Notes: generated from the letters alone by a model not told the origin. 64,000 bases of DNA from Candidatus Symbiobacter mobilis CR (GCF_000477435.1 NC_022576.1:1178001-1242000); one strand, 5' to 3'. Counted from the stretch's first letter, positions 18,982-30,577 are shown. Made by a program: numbers and translations.

Positions 18982-20767
18982 CCCAAAACCCCACACCATG
19001 GCCCAGGGTCTTGCTGGCCGCAGTGAAATCCAGGTATCGCGCCTTGTCGATGTGCTGCTGCAAGGCATCGCCACCTTCTGCGTCGAGCGAGGGTGCATAG
19101 AAGTACCAGCGGTTCGAGGGGTGATCCCAAGCCCACAACGTCAGCAAATTGTTGGGCACGACACCGGGATCCATCGGCAGCGTGTTGAGCGCATGGTTGA
19201 ACATGCGCGGCGTCATAGGCTGCCCTACCGCCGCCAGAGTAAAGCCCTTACGCAAAGCCAGAGTCTGCCCCGGCTGAAAGTCCTGCCCTACAACGGACGT
19301 CCCACTGGGTAGATTCAGAACGAACGATTTCGTCGTATTGACCCAAAACCCCTGCCCGGCATCGATCTGCGTGAGTACGTCATAGCCTTTGGACGCTGCA
19401 TGACTGCGCAACGCCGCTGCATCCATCAAGGGCGTGTAAAACCGCCAACGCAATCCTGCTGCGTTCCATGCCCACACCGTGCTCACCGCAGTGTTCTGAC
19501 CAAACAGGGTGTCGATGGCCAAGGGTTGGCGCGAGCCGTTGCCCAGCAGATTCCACCCGGCACACACGGGAAAAGCCTGCGTCGTCGTATCCGCTGCATG
19601 GAACCGCGCCGTGACTGTTTTCGATGCATCCAAGGTCACGGTACAGGTCGTAGCCGTTCCCGAACATGCGCCGCCCCATTCGGCCCAACGCCACGCTGGC
19701 TCGGCAGTCAAGGTGATGCGGGTGCCGGAGCTGTATTCCCCCGCGCACGTTTCGCCGCAATCCACCCCCCCCAGCGCCGAGCTGCGCACCGTGCCATCCC
19801 CTGTTTTCAGCACGGTCAGGGACACGATAGAAGCCTGTTTGCCGCCACGAACCATGCGCACCGCAGCAGACAGGCCTTGCGGATTGCCGTGGCTAGTGCC
19901 GTCGAATGCATCAACCACCCACGCGCTGTCGGCGAACCCTGTGACGGGTGTCGAAGAAAAAAACAGCGCACCTTGTGCGGTCGGCGCGTTCGGGAACATC
20001 CGGGGATGGAGCGCAGGCCCCAAACGTTCGTAATCGACCAAAGTCAGGAGTTCTGCGACCGTCGGGATACGCCAATCGGTATTCCCGCCCAAGCTACTGG
20101 TGAGTCCGCGTGCATCCTTCCACGCATATTGCGTCGGCGTCCCGCTGCAAGACCCCGCAGCCCACGACTGCCCCACAGCGCACCGCTGCCAGACCAGGCC
20201 CGTCGCAATGTCCGTGACGGTACCGTCGCCGTTCTCGGTGTATGCCGTATCGGACTTGGTCAAGGGCAATGCGGTTCCACGAACCAGGCGCGTGGCATGG
20301 ACACTCGTTCCCGCACTCACAGCCACGCTGACACCGTAGCCAAAATTCACTCGCCAGAAAGGGTTGGCTTCCCACCCTTGCGGATGCCCGATGACGATCG
20401 GCGTGCTCGTCCAGAACCCGAGCGCAGGGGCTGCGGGGAAAGCCTTCGTGTCGATGGCCGGTGATGCCATGGTTCGATCGACGAGGGAAAGCAGATCCCG
20501 AATATTGGGCAAGCGCCAATCGCTATGCCCAGCAAAGGTCGTCGTCGTCACCGCCGTGGTCGCCGCTGTTCCCGTACAAGTGTCGTTTTGCCAGGTTTGC
20601 CCCATCGCGCAGCGCATCCACATCAACCCTGTGGTCGGGTCGGTGACGGTACCGTCGCCATGATCCGTGTACGTTTTGACCACCGCAGCAGCACTGACCC
20701 CCACGGTGAAACAGAGAAGACAACCCACGCTCCAGCGCAGGAAGCTCGACGCAGAAAGCTTGCTCAT
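18968..20767 (-). CDS. Exported protein with two DUF1566 domains and two C-terminal W-N-L/G-F-W-V-N modules
   Basis: 599 residues with a signal peptide (cleavage near V-S-A-A-A). Two DUF1566 (Lcl C-terminal) domains cover about 31-165 and 170-310. Each begins D-G-T-V-T-D and contains D-W-R-L/I-P. A Cys-containing beta-repeat (about 317-389, C-G-E-T-C and W-G-G-A-C-S-G) follows. Two copies of a Trp-rich module come last (about 398-487 and 497-599), each with a central W-A-W ... W-x-F-Y and a final G-F-W-V-N. The same module ends the CAP protein at 25.4 kb. AGGAGGA precedes the start. It lies directly downstream of the secretin, so it is probably a secreted or surface product of that system. 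Function unknown. Confidence 0.82.
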   Translation of the reverse strand: MSKLSASSFLRWSVGCLLCFTVGVSAAAVVKTYTDHGDGTVTDPTTGLMWMRCAMGQTWQNDTCTGTAATTAVTTTTFAGHSDWRLPNIRDLLSLVDRTMASPAIDTKAFPAAPALGFWTSTPIVIGHPQGWEANPFWRVNFGYGVSVAVSAGTSVHATRLVRGTALPLTKSDTAYTENGDGTVTDIATGLVWQRCAVGQSWAAGSCSGTPTQYAWKDARGLTSSLGGNTDWRIPTVAELLTLVDYERLGPALHPRMFPNAPTAQGALFFSSTPVTGFADSAWVVDAFDGTSHGNPQGLSAAVRMVRGGKQASIVSLTVLKTGDGTVRSSALGGVDCGETCAGEYSSGTRITLTAEPAWRWAEWGGACSGTATTCTVTLDASKTVTARFHAADTTTQAFPVCAGWNLLGNGSRQPLAIDTLFGQNTAVSTVWAWNAAGLRWRFYTPLMDAAALRSHAASKGYDVLTQIDAGQGFWVNTTKSFVLNLPSGTSVVGQDFQPGQTLALRKGFTLAAVGQPMTPRMFNHALNTLPMDPGVVPNNLLTLWAWDHPSNRWYFYAPSLDAEGGDALQQHIDKARYLDFTAASKTLGHGVGFWVNIP

Positions 20768-20832
20768 GTGTCCTCCTAGCTTGCAGAAAACCAAAGCAGA
20801 AAAGGCCTCCCAACCCCCTTGGGCATTCTGCC

Positions 20833-22767
20833 TCAACGGCTGCCCACGCCGGGAGGAGGCTCAAATTCCATAGCAGGAGTGGAAGTATTCCCCATGGATC
20901 CAGCGGGTGAGCCGGGTACAGGGGGCGCATTCGGCGCCGTCGACGCAGGCAGGGCGCCAGCGCCAGGGGCCATGCCACCGACTGCAGGAGGGAACCGGGG
21001 AGCGACCGGCATCGGCGCAACATACGGCACAGGCGCCATGCCCCCGGAAGACACCGCCGTCTCAGGCCCCGCGTTGAATTCGAGTAGATCGGCTGTAGGC
21101 CGGTGCAGATTGCGCAGGATACGCGGGGTGATCGACAACAGGATTTCCTTACGCCCCCCCTTGATCGCACGGCTTCGGAACAGATTGCCAAGCACGGGGA
21201 TATCCCCCAGCCCGGGAAGATGGTGTCTGGTGTCCGTTTCATCCGCGCTGTACAGCCCAGCAAGCACCTGGGTCTCCCCATCCCGCAGGGTCAGCGTCGT
21301 TGCAGCGTTGCGGGTACCGACCTGGTACGCAGTCGTTCCCGTGTTGACGACGGTGTTCGTGATGGCACTCACTTCCAACGACGTCTTGATGACGACATCG
21401 TCGTCCAGGCCGATCCATGGCTCGAATTCGAGTTTGATCCCAACATCAAGGTAGCTCACCGACGAGGTAGTCGCCCCCGTGGTCGAACCTGGATAGGTCG
21501 TCGAGGTAATGACCGGAACCTTGTCGCCGATATGGAACTTGGCTTTTTCCCGGTTGCGTACACGGATGCGGGGATTGGCCAGGGTGTGGATGTCTCCAAG
21601 CTGGCGCTTGAGGTTCAACACCACGGCGGTGTCCAGCCCGCTGACGGAAACGGCCGCGTCATTGACCGCGCGCAAGGCTTGGAGCGTGATCGGACTGGCA
21701 ACGCCAAACGTCACCTGATCGGGGAAGCGCACGCCAATCTGGTTGTCGGTCGTGTGGTTGAACTCGAGGATTTCGACTTCGAGCATGACTTCCGGCTCGG
21801 GCTGGTCGTGCGCGGCGACCATTTTTTCTGCGAGCGCGACCTGCTCCGGGGTATCGCGAATCACGATCAGGTTGCGCTTGTCGTCGGTATGGATGTCCTT
21901 GATCTTGAGCACGTTTTTGAGCAGAGCCGAAAGCTGCTTGACGTCCGCGTTGGCGACGAAAAAGTTGCGCACCATCAAATCCTGGTACTCCTTGATCTTG
22001 TCCGCACGCGCCGGATAGATCAAGATGGTGTTGGCATTGACCACGCGCTGGGCGAGGCCGTTGGAGCGGGTGACCTGCGCGAGCGCTTCGTCAAAAGCGA
22101 CTTCGCGCAGAAAAACGCTGACCCGCGTATCGGGCCGCACGTCTCGGTCGAGAACGAAGTTGACCCCGGCATTGTTCGAGAGCGCGTCAAAAACCATCTT
22201 GAGCGTGGCATCGCGAAACACCATCGACACCGGCTTGCGCAACCCTGCTTCCAGCACCGGAAGCTGACCGGTATAGCCCATCTTCTCATCAAGCGCCCGC
22301 AGGGCTTGCCGGGCCGCCGCATGACCGGGGCGCTCCCCCAACAGTTTCTGGAACTTGGCGCGTGCTTCGCGATCCCTCCCCGCATCCGCCGCACGCTGCG
22401 CTTCATCGAACCAGTGCTGGTGGCGCTGCGCGGTCTCCACGCCCTGCAAGCCCTGTTGCGCACGGTCGTTGGCAGGGTCGAGCAGCAACACGCGGCGGTA
22501 TGCCTGGGCCGCTTTGTCCCATTGCTGCTGGGCGACCGCCGAGGCTGCATCGCCCAAGACGGCTGCAACGGCGCGCTCCCTGCTCGACGTAACGGCAGCG
22601 CGTATTTCTACGTTGTCCGGGTCCAGCTCCCGCGCTTCCAGAAAGCTGGCCAAGGCTGGCTCCCAGCGCTGGGCAGCCAGGTGCTCCCGCCCACGGACAA
22701 ACGCCTGCTGCGCTGCACAACCGGCAAGCCACACAACGAGGACACAGTAGCAAAAAATGCGGGTCAT
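20833..22767 (-). CDS. Secretin (GspD/MshL-like outer-membrane pore) with TPR N-terminus
   Basis: 644 residues. The signal peptide ends in the lipobox L-A-G-C, so it should be a lipoprotein. Three TPR-like helical repeats (about 25-150) precede the secretin periplasmic domains (about 190-340, with V-N-F-V-L-D-R-D-V). The secretin core (about 345-545) contains V-P-V-I-T-S-T and a typical ending G-D-I-P-V-L-G-N-L-F. The tail (about 560-644) is Pro/Gly/Ala-rich. TPR-bearing secretins occur in MSHA-like pili and some type II systems. The start overlaps the preceding gene as ATGA. Confidence 0.9.
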   Translation of the reverse strand: MTRIFCYCVLVVWLAGCAAQQAFVRGREHLAAQRWEPALASFLEARELDPDNVEIRAAVTSSRERAVAAVLGDAASAVAQQQWDKAAQAYRRVLLLDPANDRAQQGLQGVETAQRHQHWFDEAQRAADAGRDREARAKFQKLLGERPGHAAARQALRALDEKMGYTGQLPVLEAGLRKPVSMVFRDATLKMVFDALSNNAGVNFVLDRDVRPDTRVSVFLREVAFDEALAQVTRSNGLAQRVVNANTILIYPARADKIKEYQDLMVRNFFVANADVKQLSALLKNVLKIKDIHTDDKRNLIVIRDTPEQVALAEKMVAAHDQPEPEVMLEVEILEFNHTTDNQIGVRFPDQVTFGVASPITLQALRAVNDAAVSVSGLDTAVVLNLKRQLGDIHTLANPRIRVRNREKAKFHIGDKVPVITSTTYPGSTTGATTSSVSYLDVGIKLEFEPWIGLDDDVVIKTSLEVSAITNTVVNTGTTAYQVGTRNAATTLTLRDGETQVLAGLYSADETDTRHHLPGLGDIPVLGNLFRSRAIKGGRKEILLSITPRILRNLHRPTADLLEFNAGPETAVSSGGMAPVPYVAPMPVAPRFPPAVGGMAPGAGALPASTAPNAPPVPGSPAGSMGNTSTPAMEFEPPPGVGSR

Positions 22768-23312
22768 GGGGCGTTTTCCAAAGAAACGGTATGGAGGAAT
22801 CCGGTACTGCGGTGCCGGAATTGCAAGAGATGGTCTTCGACCACGCTGAGTTCCCAGTCCCCGTCTACGACGTTGCCGACGGACTCCACGGTCGTGACCT
22901 GTTCCAGGGCATCCACCAGAAAGAACCGCCGCTGAACCCCATCGTGGTATTCGCCGACGTAGCGCAGCCGAAATTCCGGGGGTGGCGGGGGGGGCACAGG
23001 CTGCGGGGACAACGGCTCGACCCTAGCAGGAGCAGGCAGCGCAAAAAGGTCGTCCACCGGCACATCCTCTTGCGCGGAGGACGAAGCGCGCACCGGCCAA
23101 GACACGACGGGCACTTCCATCGGGGTTTTTGCAGTTTTTGCAGATTTGGCGGCTGTTGCAGCTTTCTCCGCCCTCGCGGCAATACGTTGCGCAGGCTGTG
23201 CGGCAACAGGGGCCACAGGCTCTTCCTGCCCCACCCACCACGTAGCCCACAAGGTCAGCACAGCAGCCACCCACAGCAGCACGCGACGTATCCGATCGGT
23301 CTTCTGCGTCAT
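22764..23312 (-). CDS. PilP/MshK-like inner-membrane lipoprotein-type component
   Basis: 182 residues. One N-terminal membrane helix (about 9-28) is followed by a Lys/Ala-rich and then Pro-rich linker. A small C-terminal beta domain (about 110-180) begins F-R-L-R-Y-V-G-E-Y. The layout (anchor, flexible linker, compact beta domain) matches PilP/GspC-type proteins that contact the secretin. Sequence identity to a named family is not obvious. It overlaps both neighbours by four bases (ATGA), so it belongs to the five-gene assembly set. Confidence 0.6.
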   Translation of the reverse strand: MTQKTDRIRRVLLWVAAVLTLWATWWVGQEEPVAPVAAQPAQRIAARAEKAATAAKSAKTAKTPMEVPVVSWPVRASSSAQEDVPVDDLFALPAPARVEPLSPQPVPPPPPPEFRLRYVGEYHDGVQRRFFLVDALEQVTTVESVGNVVDGDWELSVVEDHLLQFRHRSTGFLHTVSLENAP

Positions 23313-23800
23313 TGGCAATAGAACACGAATTGGGCCACGGCACACACCGTCGTGGCACAGCGATGCATGGCCAGCGATTCCAACGCTGCGGCTTCGTCCT
23401 GGCGCAACACATCTTGCAGAAATTGCCGAATCGCCGGGTATTCCCCCGCCAGATCGGCGCGCACTTCGCACTTCCCTACCGGCCCAACGGCCTCGGGCGA
23501 GCGGTATTCGGCCTTGCGGATCAACACGGCATTGCGCTGCGCGGCAAGATGCCATTGCGCAATGCGATTACGCCAACCGGGCTGTGCGCGCAAATGCGCG
23601 GCAATCGCGTCGAGCCGTTCCTGCGACGTGGAAGCCGCAGCACGGGGCGGGGCGGCACGAGCGCTTTCCAGAGCGACCTGCGCCTGGGCTATCGAACGCT
23701 CCATGGGCTGCGCGACGAAATGCTCGAAAGCCCACTGGCCCCCGACCATCGCACACAGCACCAACCCCACCGCCACCGAGGGGCGAACGCCCCCCTTCAT
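23309..23800 (-). CDS. PilO/GspM-like assembly protein
   Basis: 163 residues. One membrane helix (about 9-28) is followed by a helical stretch rich in Ala, Arg and Gln (about 30-85). The C-terminal domain is about 80 residues, with E-V-R-A-D-L-A-G-E-Y-P-A-I-R-Q-F-L: the PilO-type pattern of a beta strand followed by a helix starting Y-xx-I-xx-F-L. Start and stop both overlap neighbours as ATGA. Three Cys near the C-terminus could form disulfides. Confidence 0.65.
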   Translation of the reverse strand: MKGGVRPSVAVGLVLCAMVGGQWAFEHFVAQPMERSIAQAQVALESARAAPPRAAASTSQERLDAIAAHLRAQPGWRNRIAQWHLAAQRNAVLIRKAEYRSPEAVGPVGKCEVRADLAGEYPAIRQFLQDVLRQDEAAALESLAMHRCATTVCAVAQFVFYCQ

Positions 23801-24396
23801 TGCAATACCAATCCCGGCAACCCCGGCTGCGATGCCAACCCCGGTACACACATGGCATCCACGACGGCATCGATACGTCCCTGCTCGCGCAGCGACTCCG
23901 ACACCAGAGATACCCGGCGCAACACAGGTTGCCCTTCAAGACGATGCAACCATTCGAGCACGGAACCGATATCGGGAGCGTGTACGCGAAGAATCACCCG
24001 GTGCCCTATTTCCTGCGCACGTTGATCCTGCGCATGGGAATTTTGCGTACGTTGCGGAGCACGCTGCTCCATGGCATCGACGACGACATCGGGTACCCGT
24101 GCCTTCTCCATCGCGGCCAGCACGGCGTCCCAGGGGAAAGCCAGACTGTCGATCATCTCGCGCACCTGCGTGACGACTTCAGCGGAGGCAGCGGACGTAG
24201 AGGTCGCCCCCTGCACTGGTTGCCGGAGCGCGTGCATCGCATCTTCGTGTTCCTGCAAGCTGGTCACCGCAGCCTGGTACCGCCAGGCACACACCCCCAC
24301 CTGCACCCCCAACACCAGCCCCAGGCTGGCTACGGCAAGCTGCACGCGCCGCGCACGCTGTGCGCGATTCAGAGCAAAGTCGAGTTCCAGTTTCAT
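23797..24396 (-). CDS. PilN/GspL-C-like assembly protein
   Basis: 199 residues. A short cytoplasmic basic segment (N-R-A-Q-R-A-R-R) is followed by one membrane helix (about 20-40), a helical linker and a C-terminal alpha/beta domain ending near A-M-C-V-P-G. In PilN the N-terminus binds PilM; the start K-L-E-L-D-F is compatible. GGGGGAA precedes the ATG. A 112-base gap separates it from the PilM-like gene, unlike the tight overlaps elsewhere in the set. Confidence 0.65.
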   Translation of the reverse strand: MKLELDFALNRAQRARRVQLAVASLGLVLGVQVGVCAWRYQAAVTSLQEHEDAMHALRQPVQGATSTSAASAEVVTQVREMIDSLAFPWDAVLAAMEKARVPDVVVDAMEQRAPQRTQNSHAQDQRAQEIGHRVILRVHAPDIGSVLEWLHRLEGQPVLRRVSLVSESLREQGRIDAVVDAMCVPGLASQPGLPGLVLQ

Positions 24397-24508
24397 CGAG
24401 CCAGTTCCCCCAGTCCGATGTCCTCGGAACCGGGGTATGTTTGCTAGCAATCAACAGCCCCATCCACCATCCCAAGCACAGCCCACTCTGGGTTCTCGAT
24501 TCCGAGCC

Positions 24509-25330
24509 TCATGCCGGCCACGAGGACAAGGCCACCTGCCGCAACCTCCAGGCCAGGCTGCCACGAATCTCCCGCTGAGCGCAGTGATGCACCGACCATC
24601 CAGCATGGCGCATCCCCTCCCAGATCCGCGACGATTCGCCACCGCCGACTGTCTCGAAATCGACGAGGACGATATCGCGGCAGGTATCCCCACGGCGCGC
24701 GGCTTCTTGCTCCAACCGCAGGCACAGGGCTTCGACTCGCCCGCCTTCTGCCGGGTCGGGCAGTACGAACCAGTCGAGCAACACCCCAGAGCTCCACCGC
24801 ATGACAGACAAGGTTGCCGCAGCAATGACGAGCCACATCTCGTCTTTGATGACGATCAATCCGCCAGCCAAGTCGGCGCCCATCGGCTTGGCGCTGGACA
24901 GCGTGCAACCCCGCTGCGCCATGCCTCGCGCCAAGGCCAACCATCCCGCATGAGGCCAAGACACGGCGACGAGGGAATCGGCCTGCGGACCCCAGCACCA
25001 GTGCCATTCCTGATCCTGATCGCCATAGGTGCGCCGTGCATATTCCCGCAGCGCAGTCTCCACTTCTTCCTCGGACAACGAACCCGCCGCCAGCGGAAGG
25101 ACGACGGGGCGCGCCCAATCCTCCCCAACGACGAGCTTCCAAGAACGGCACCGGGCCTTGCTGCCGTCGATCGCACGAAACAACTCGGCCACCCCGGCTT
25201 CGAATTGCTCGTGCGGCCCAGCTCCCTGCACATTCAGACAACGCAAAAGCGTACTTTTGCGCCAGCCGAATTCCAAGACGAGGAAGCGGGATGTCAGCAG
25301 CGCGCACCCACCGGCTTCCAACCCGGGCAT
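24509..25330 (-). CDS. PilM/GspL-like cytoplasmic component (tentative)
   Basis: 273 residues with no clear membrane helix apart from a hydrophobic stretch in the middle (W-L-V-I-A-A-A-T-L-S-V). The N-terminus R-F-L-V-L-E-F-G-W and the alternation of beta and helical segments fit an actin-like PilM or GspL N-domain. I see no clean nucleotide-binding motifs, so the call rests largely on position upstream of the PilN-like gene. The start is uncertain: ATG 25330 lacks a good ribosome site, and a GTG at 25369 sits directly on AAGGGAG. Confidence 0.5.
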   Translation of the reverse strand: MPGLEAGGCALLTSRFLVLEFGWRKSTLLRCLNVQGAGPHEQFEAGVAELFRAIDGSKARCRSWKLVVGEDWARPVVLPLAAGSLSEEEVETALREYARRTYGDQDQEWHWCWGPQADSLVAVSWPHAGWLALARGMAQRGCTLSSAKPMGADLAGGLIVIKDEMWLVIAAATLSVMRWSSGVLLDWFVLPDPAEGGRVEALCLRLEQEAARRGDTCRDIVLVDFETVGGGESSRIWEGMRHAGWSVHHCAQREIRGSLAWRLRQVALSSWPA

Positions 25331-25374
25331 GTAACGCGCCCGAGGGGGGGCGATTGGAGGGCTACGCACCTCCC

Positions 25375-27210
25375 TTATTTGTTGATCCAGAATCCCTCCC
25401 CACGCCGCAGAAATAGGTGTTCTTCGAGGTCAAAGGGCAGATAACCCATCTTGCTGGCATAGTCAGCCAATTCGGTACCTCCCTGCGCAGCCTTACTGGG
25501 CGCAAAAAAGCGCCATTTCCCTTCTTGCCCTTCGTCCTGCACCCACGCCCACAGGGTGCGGAAGCCAAACGACGCCAACGTGGTGTCGGGCGTGGTCACA
25601 TGCCAGCATTCCTCACTGGAATAGCACAGCGAGTGTCCTCCCACCGCGCCCGTAACCAAGGCTTCCTGGAACGCCGCCGGACTCATGGCCTCGCTGACGC
25701 CGAGCAAATTCCAGCCTCGCACCAGGGTCGTCGGAATGACCGAGGCAGGCACGCCGGTACGAACGGGTAAGTCCAGACTCGCTGTCGACTTGACCCAGAA
25801 CCCTTCGCCCCCGCCAATGCGGTCGAGAACGATGTACCCCCTTGGTGCAGCAAACGCCGCCAGTTCTGCATCGGTCTTCGACGGGGTATAGAACGCCCAT
25901 TTACTTTGGGACGCGACCCACTTCCAGACCGAAATCACCCGGTCGCTGACCCCAGCAATCGGCGCTTGCGGGGTGCCGAAACGCTCCCGCACCGCAAAGG
26001 ATTCGAGCATGGTGTTGCCGACGAGGTTCCAGTCCTTTTGTAGGGAGATCGTTTCGGGCACGGGAACCACAAAATCGATGACAGCCTGCACGGTTTGTCC
26101 ATCGCTGTCCTCGAACGTCACCGTGACTTCCGCTGCGGAAGCAACACGCACCTCGAAGACACCCGCAGAAACCATGGTCACAGAAGGAGCAGGCTCCGTG
26201 CCTTGGGCTGCACTCCAGCCCATGCGGGCATAGCGCACATCCCCATTGCCCCCAGTGACCTGAACACGAACCACGTCACTGGTGGCCACGCGCCGATACG
26301 GCATATCGACCACCATGCTGGAGTACGGCGCAGTCGTGAACGTCCAATCTTTGGTGAACTCTTCTCCATCGACTGCGCCCTGGAAATGCACTTGGTAGCT
26401 CGTTCCGTACTCAAGAACGTCTAGGGGAACGATGGCGGCTGCATTGCCAGGAACATGTGCATCCGTCGCCGCATCCAGCAATGTCGTAGCCAGCTCACTG
26501 CCCCCGACTGGGCGTACCGTGAAGGCATCGACCGTCAAGACAACACCAACCGGAACATGGATGCTGATGGGGTAGCCTACGCGATCCTTATTAGCCACGG
26601 GGTCCGGCACCTCCGTGTCAGAAGAAAAATCCCGCGTCACATCGCTTTGCCCATCGATCGGGTAGGTACCCACCCACCCAGCGGGCATCGTGACGATGTT
26701 GTCTTGCGTTGCCGCCAGATTGATGACGACGTTGGCATAAGCACCCACATCCCCGGCGACGCCCACACCGACTTCCGCGACTTGGGGGTTGAGCACGCCG
26801 AAGCGGTGGTAAATCGCCTGCACCAGCCCCAGGACGGCTTTTCGCCCCGTATCGATCCCGGAATCGGTGCCGCCATGAATCACTTCGGCGACAGTCTGCC
26901 AGGTGTACCCAGCCGCCCTCGTGCGATCTGCCACCCATTCGCCCGTAAACCCAGGCTTGCCAGGCGTCTCTTCATGCGCAATCGCATCAGTGAGATTGGT
27001 TTGCAGATAGGTCGAATGCGCCTGCGCCGCGACGTCAAGGATGCCACTGCGCGCTACAACCGGAAGCCCAACCAGCGCACGGATGCGATTGGTTTCCGCC
27101 ACGACCTCTTCGGGTTCCGCAGCGGCATGCGCTACCGAAGCCGCCAGACACATCCATACGCCACACGCCACAAGCGCGGCCCCGACGATGCTGCCCCGGT
27201 ACGTACCCAT
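25375..27210 (-). CDS. Exported CAP/SCP-domain protein with Ig-like domain and two W-N-L/G-F-W-V-N modules
   Basis: 611 residues with a signal peptide (to about A-H-A-A, residue 30). A CAP (cysteine-rich secretory protein, YkwD-type) domain covers about 31-170, with A-H-S-T-Y-L and H-E-E. An SbsA-type Ig-like domain (about 205-293) and another beta domain (about 300-385) follow. The C-terminus holds two Trp-rich modules (about 388-482 and 495-611) like those at the end of the DUF1566 protein. GGAGG precedes the ATG by six bases. It sits directly upstream of the secretin set in the same direction, 45 bases from the PilM-like start. Probably a surface or secreted partner of the system. Confidence 0.82.
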   Translation of the reverse strand: MGTYRGSIVGAALVACGVWMCLAASVAHAAAEPEEVVAETNRIRALVGLPVVARSGILDVAAQAHSTYLQTNLTDAIAHEETPGKPGFTGEWVADRTRAAGYTWQTVAEVIHGGTDSGIDTGRKAVLGLVQAIYHRFGVLNPQVAEVGVGVAGDVGAYANVVINLAATQDNIVTMPAGWVGTYPIDGQSDVTRDFSSDTEVPDPVANKDRVGYPISIHVPVGVVLTVDAFTVRPVGGSELATTLLDAATDAHVPGNAAAIVPLDVLEYGTSYQVHFQGAVDGEEFTKDWTFTTAPYSSMVVDMPYRRVATSDVVRVQVTGGNGDVRYARMGWSAAQGTEPAPSVTMVSAGVFEVRVASAAEVTVTFEDSDGQTVQAVIDFVVPVPETISLQKDWNLVGNTMLESFAVRERFGTPQAPIAGVSDRVISVWKWVASQSKWAFYTPSKTDAELAAFAAPRGYIVLDRIGGGEGFWVKSTASLDLPVRTGVPASVIPTTLVRGWNLLGVSEAMSPAAFQEALVTGAVGGHSLCYSSEECWHVTTPDTTLASFGFRTLWAWVQDEGQEGKWRFFAPSKAAQGGTELADYASKMGYLPFDLEEHLFLRRGEGFWINK

Positions 27211-27726
27211 ATAACCTCCGTTGGTAGGTGTTGCGCAAAACTGACAATTGCCTTGTCTGCGTCGGGCTATGTTACCCCTCAGAGCCGGGCAAAAAATCGA
27301 CTCCCATGCAAGGCCATCACAGCTCGCATCGAACTGCCCCGTGTTCTGTCCAAAGACCATCGCGACTTCCGTCGCACCCATACCCACACCACGCTGGTCT
27401 ACCCCAACGAGGGGTCGGTACAATCCAAAATCCGGTTTGCTCCGGAATCATCCGCTGTACCACTGGACATGCTGCAAGGCTCTGGATGCAGTGGTTACAG
27501 CCGGTCTGCATGCAGGGTATTTGCCATTCGTTCCCCTCGCGACACCTCGCGGTAGTGTCTCGGCCCTGCGCCCTGTATCTCTGGGTGCCGTGCCTCTCCC
27601 GTCTGCGATGGAAAAGCCCTGGCTTCCTCTCTTGCTCAGGATGCTTGGGATGCCCATCCTCGCTGATGCATCCAACCATCAACCCGCCAATCCGGCAACC
27701 TGGTTTTTCCGCTCCAAGCCTTTCCC
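27211..27726 (+). other. 516-base intergenic region between the CAP gene and rpoD
   Basis: No ORF with coding character. A TACAAT at 27419-27424 could be an rpoD -10 box, giving an untranslated leader of about 300 bases. No dnaG or rpsU, the usual rpoD neighbours, is here. I could not match the rest to a known RNA. Confidence 0.4.
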
Positions 27727-30360
<2,634 letters not shown>

Positions 30361-30432
30361 CCCCCCATCTCCACCACCCCGCATCCATTCTTTGCAGGAG
30401 CAACGGGAGTCGCGATAGCGGGGGGGGCATTA

Positions 30433-30577
30433 AGAACCTATTTCAGTAGGCAGGCGAGCCGAAGCAGTGTGCGTGGCGCCGGAGCGCAGGAACCGGAATG
30501 TACTTACGGTACATGAGGATTCCGAGCACCGCCGCCGCGTGCAATGCGATGGCGCAGCCCCTACTGGAATAGGTTCT
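30433..30577. repeat. 145-base imperfect palindromic element with inverted ends
   Basis: The ends AGAACCTATTTCAGTAG (30433-30449) and CTACTGGAATAGGTTCT (30561-30577) are inverted repeats matching at 16 of 17 positions. The inner sequence is also a long imperfect palindrome, closing on ATGTAC-TTACG-GTACAT (30498-30514). It has no ORF. It resembles a small dispersed repeat (MITE or REP type). Its right end reaches into the chpA stop codon. Copy number cannot be judged from one window. Confidence 0.75.

Noticed and set aside
21103..22935. 610-codon ORF antisense to the secretin
   Set aside because: No domain, and wholly within the secretin and PilP-like genes, whose coupling and motifs are clear.
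27490..27610. Possible 6S RNA-like stretch upstream of rpoD
   Set aside because: A short similarity to the central 6S region by eye only; no closing stems could be drawn to match, so not annotated.
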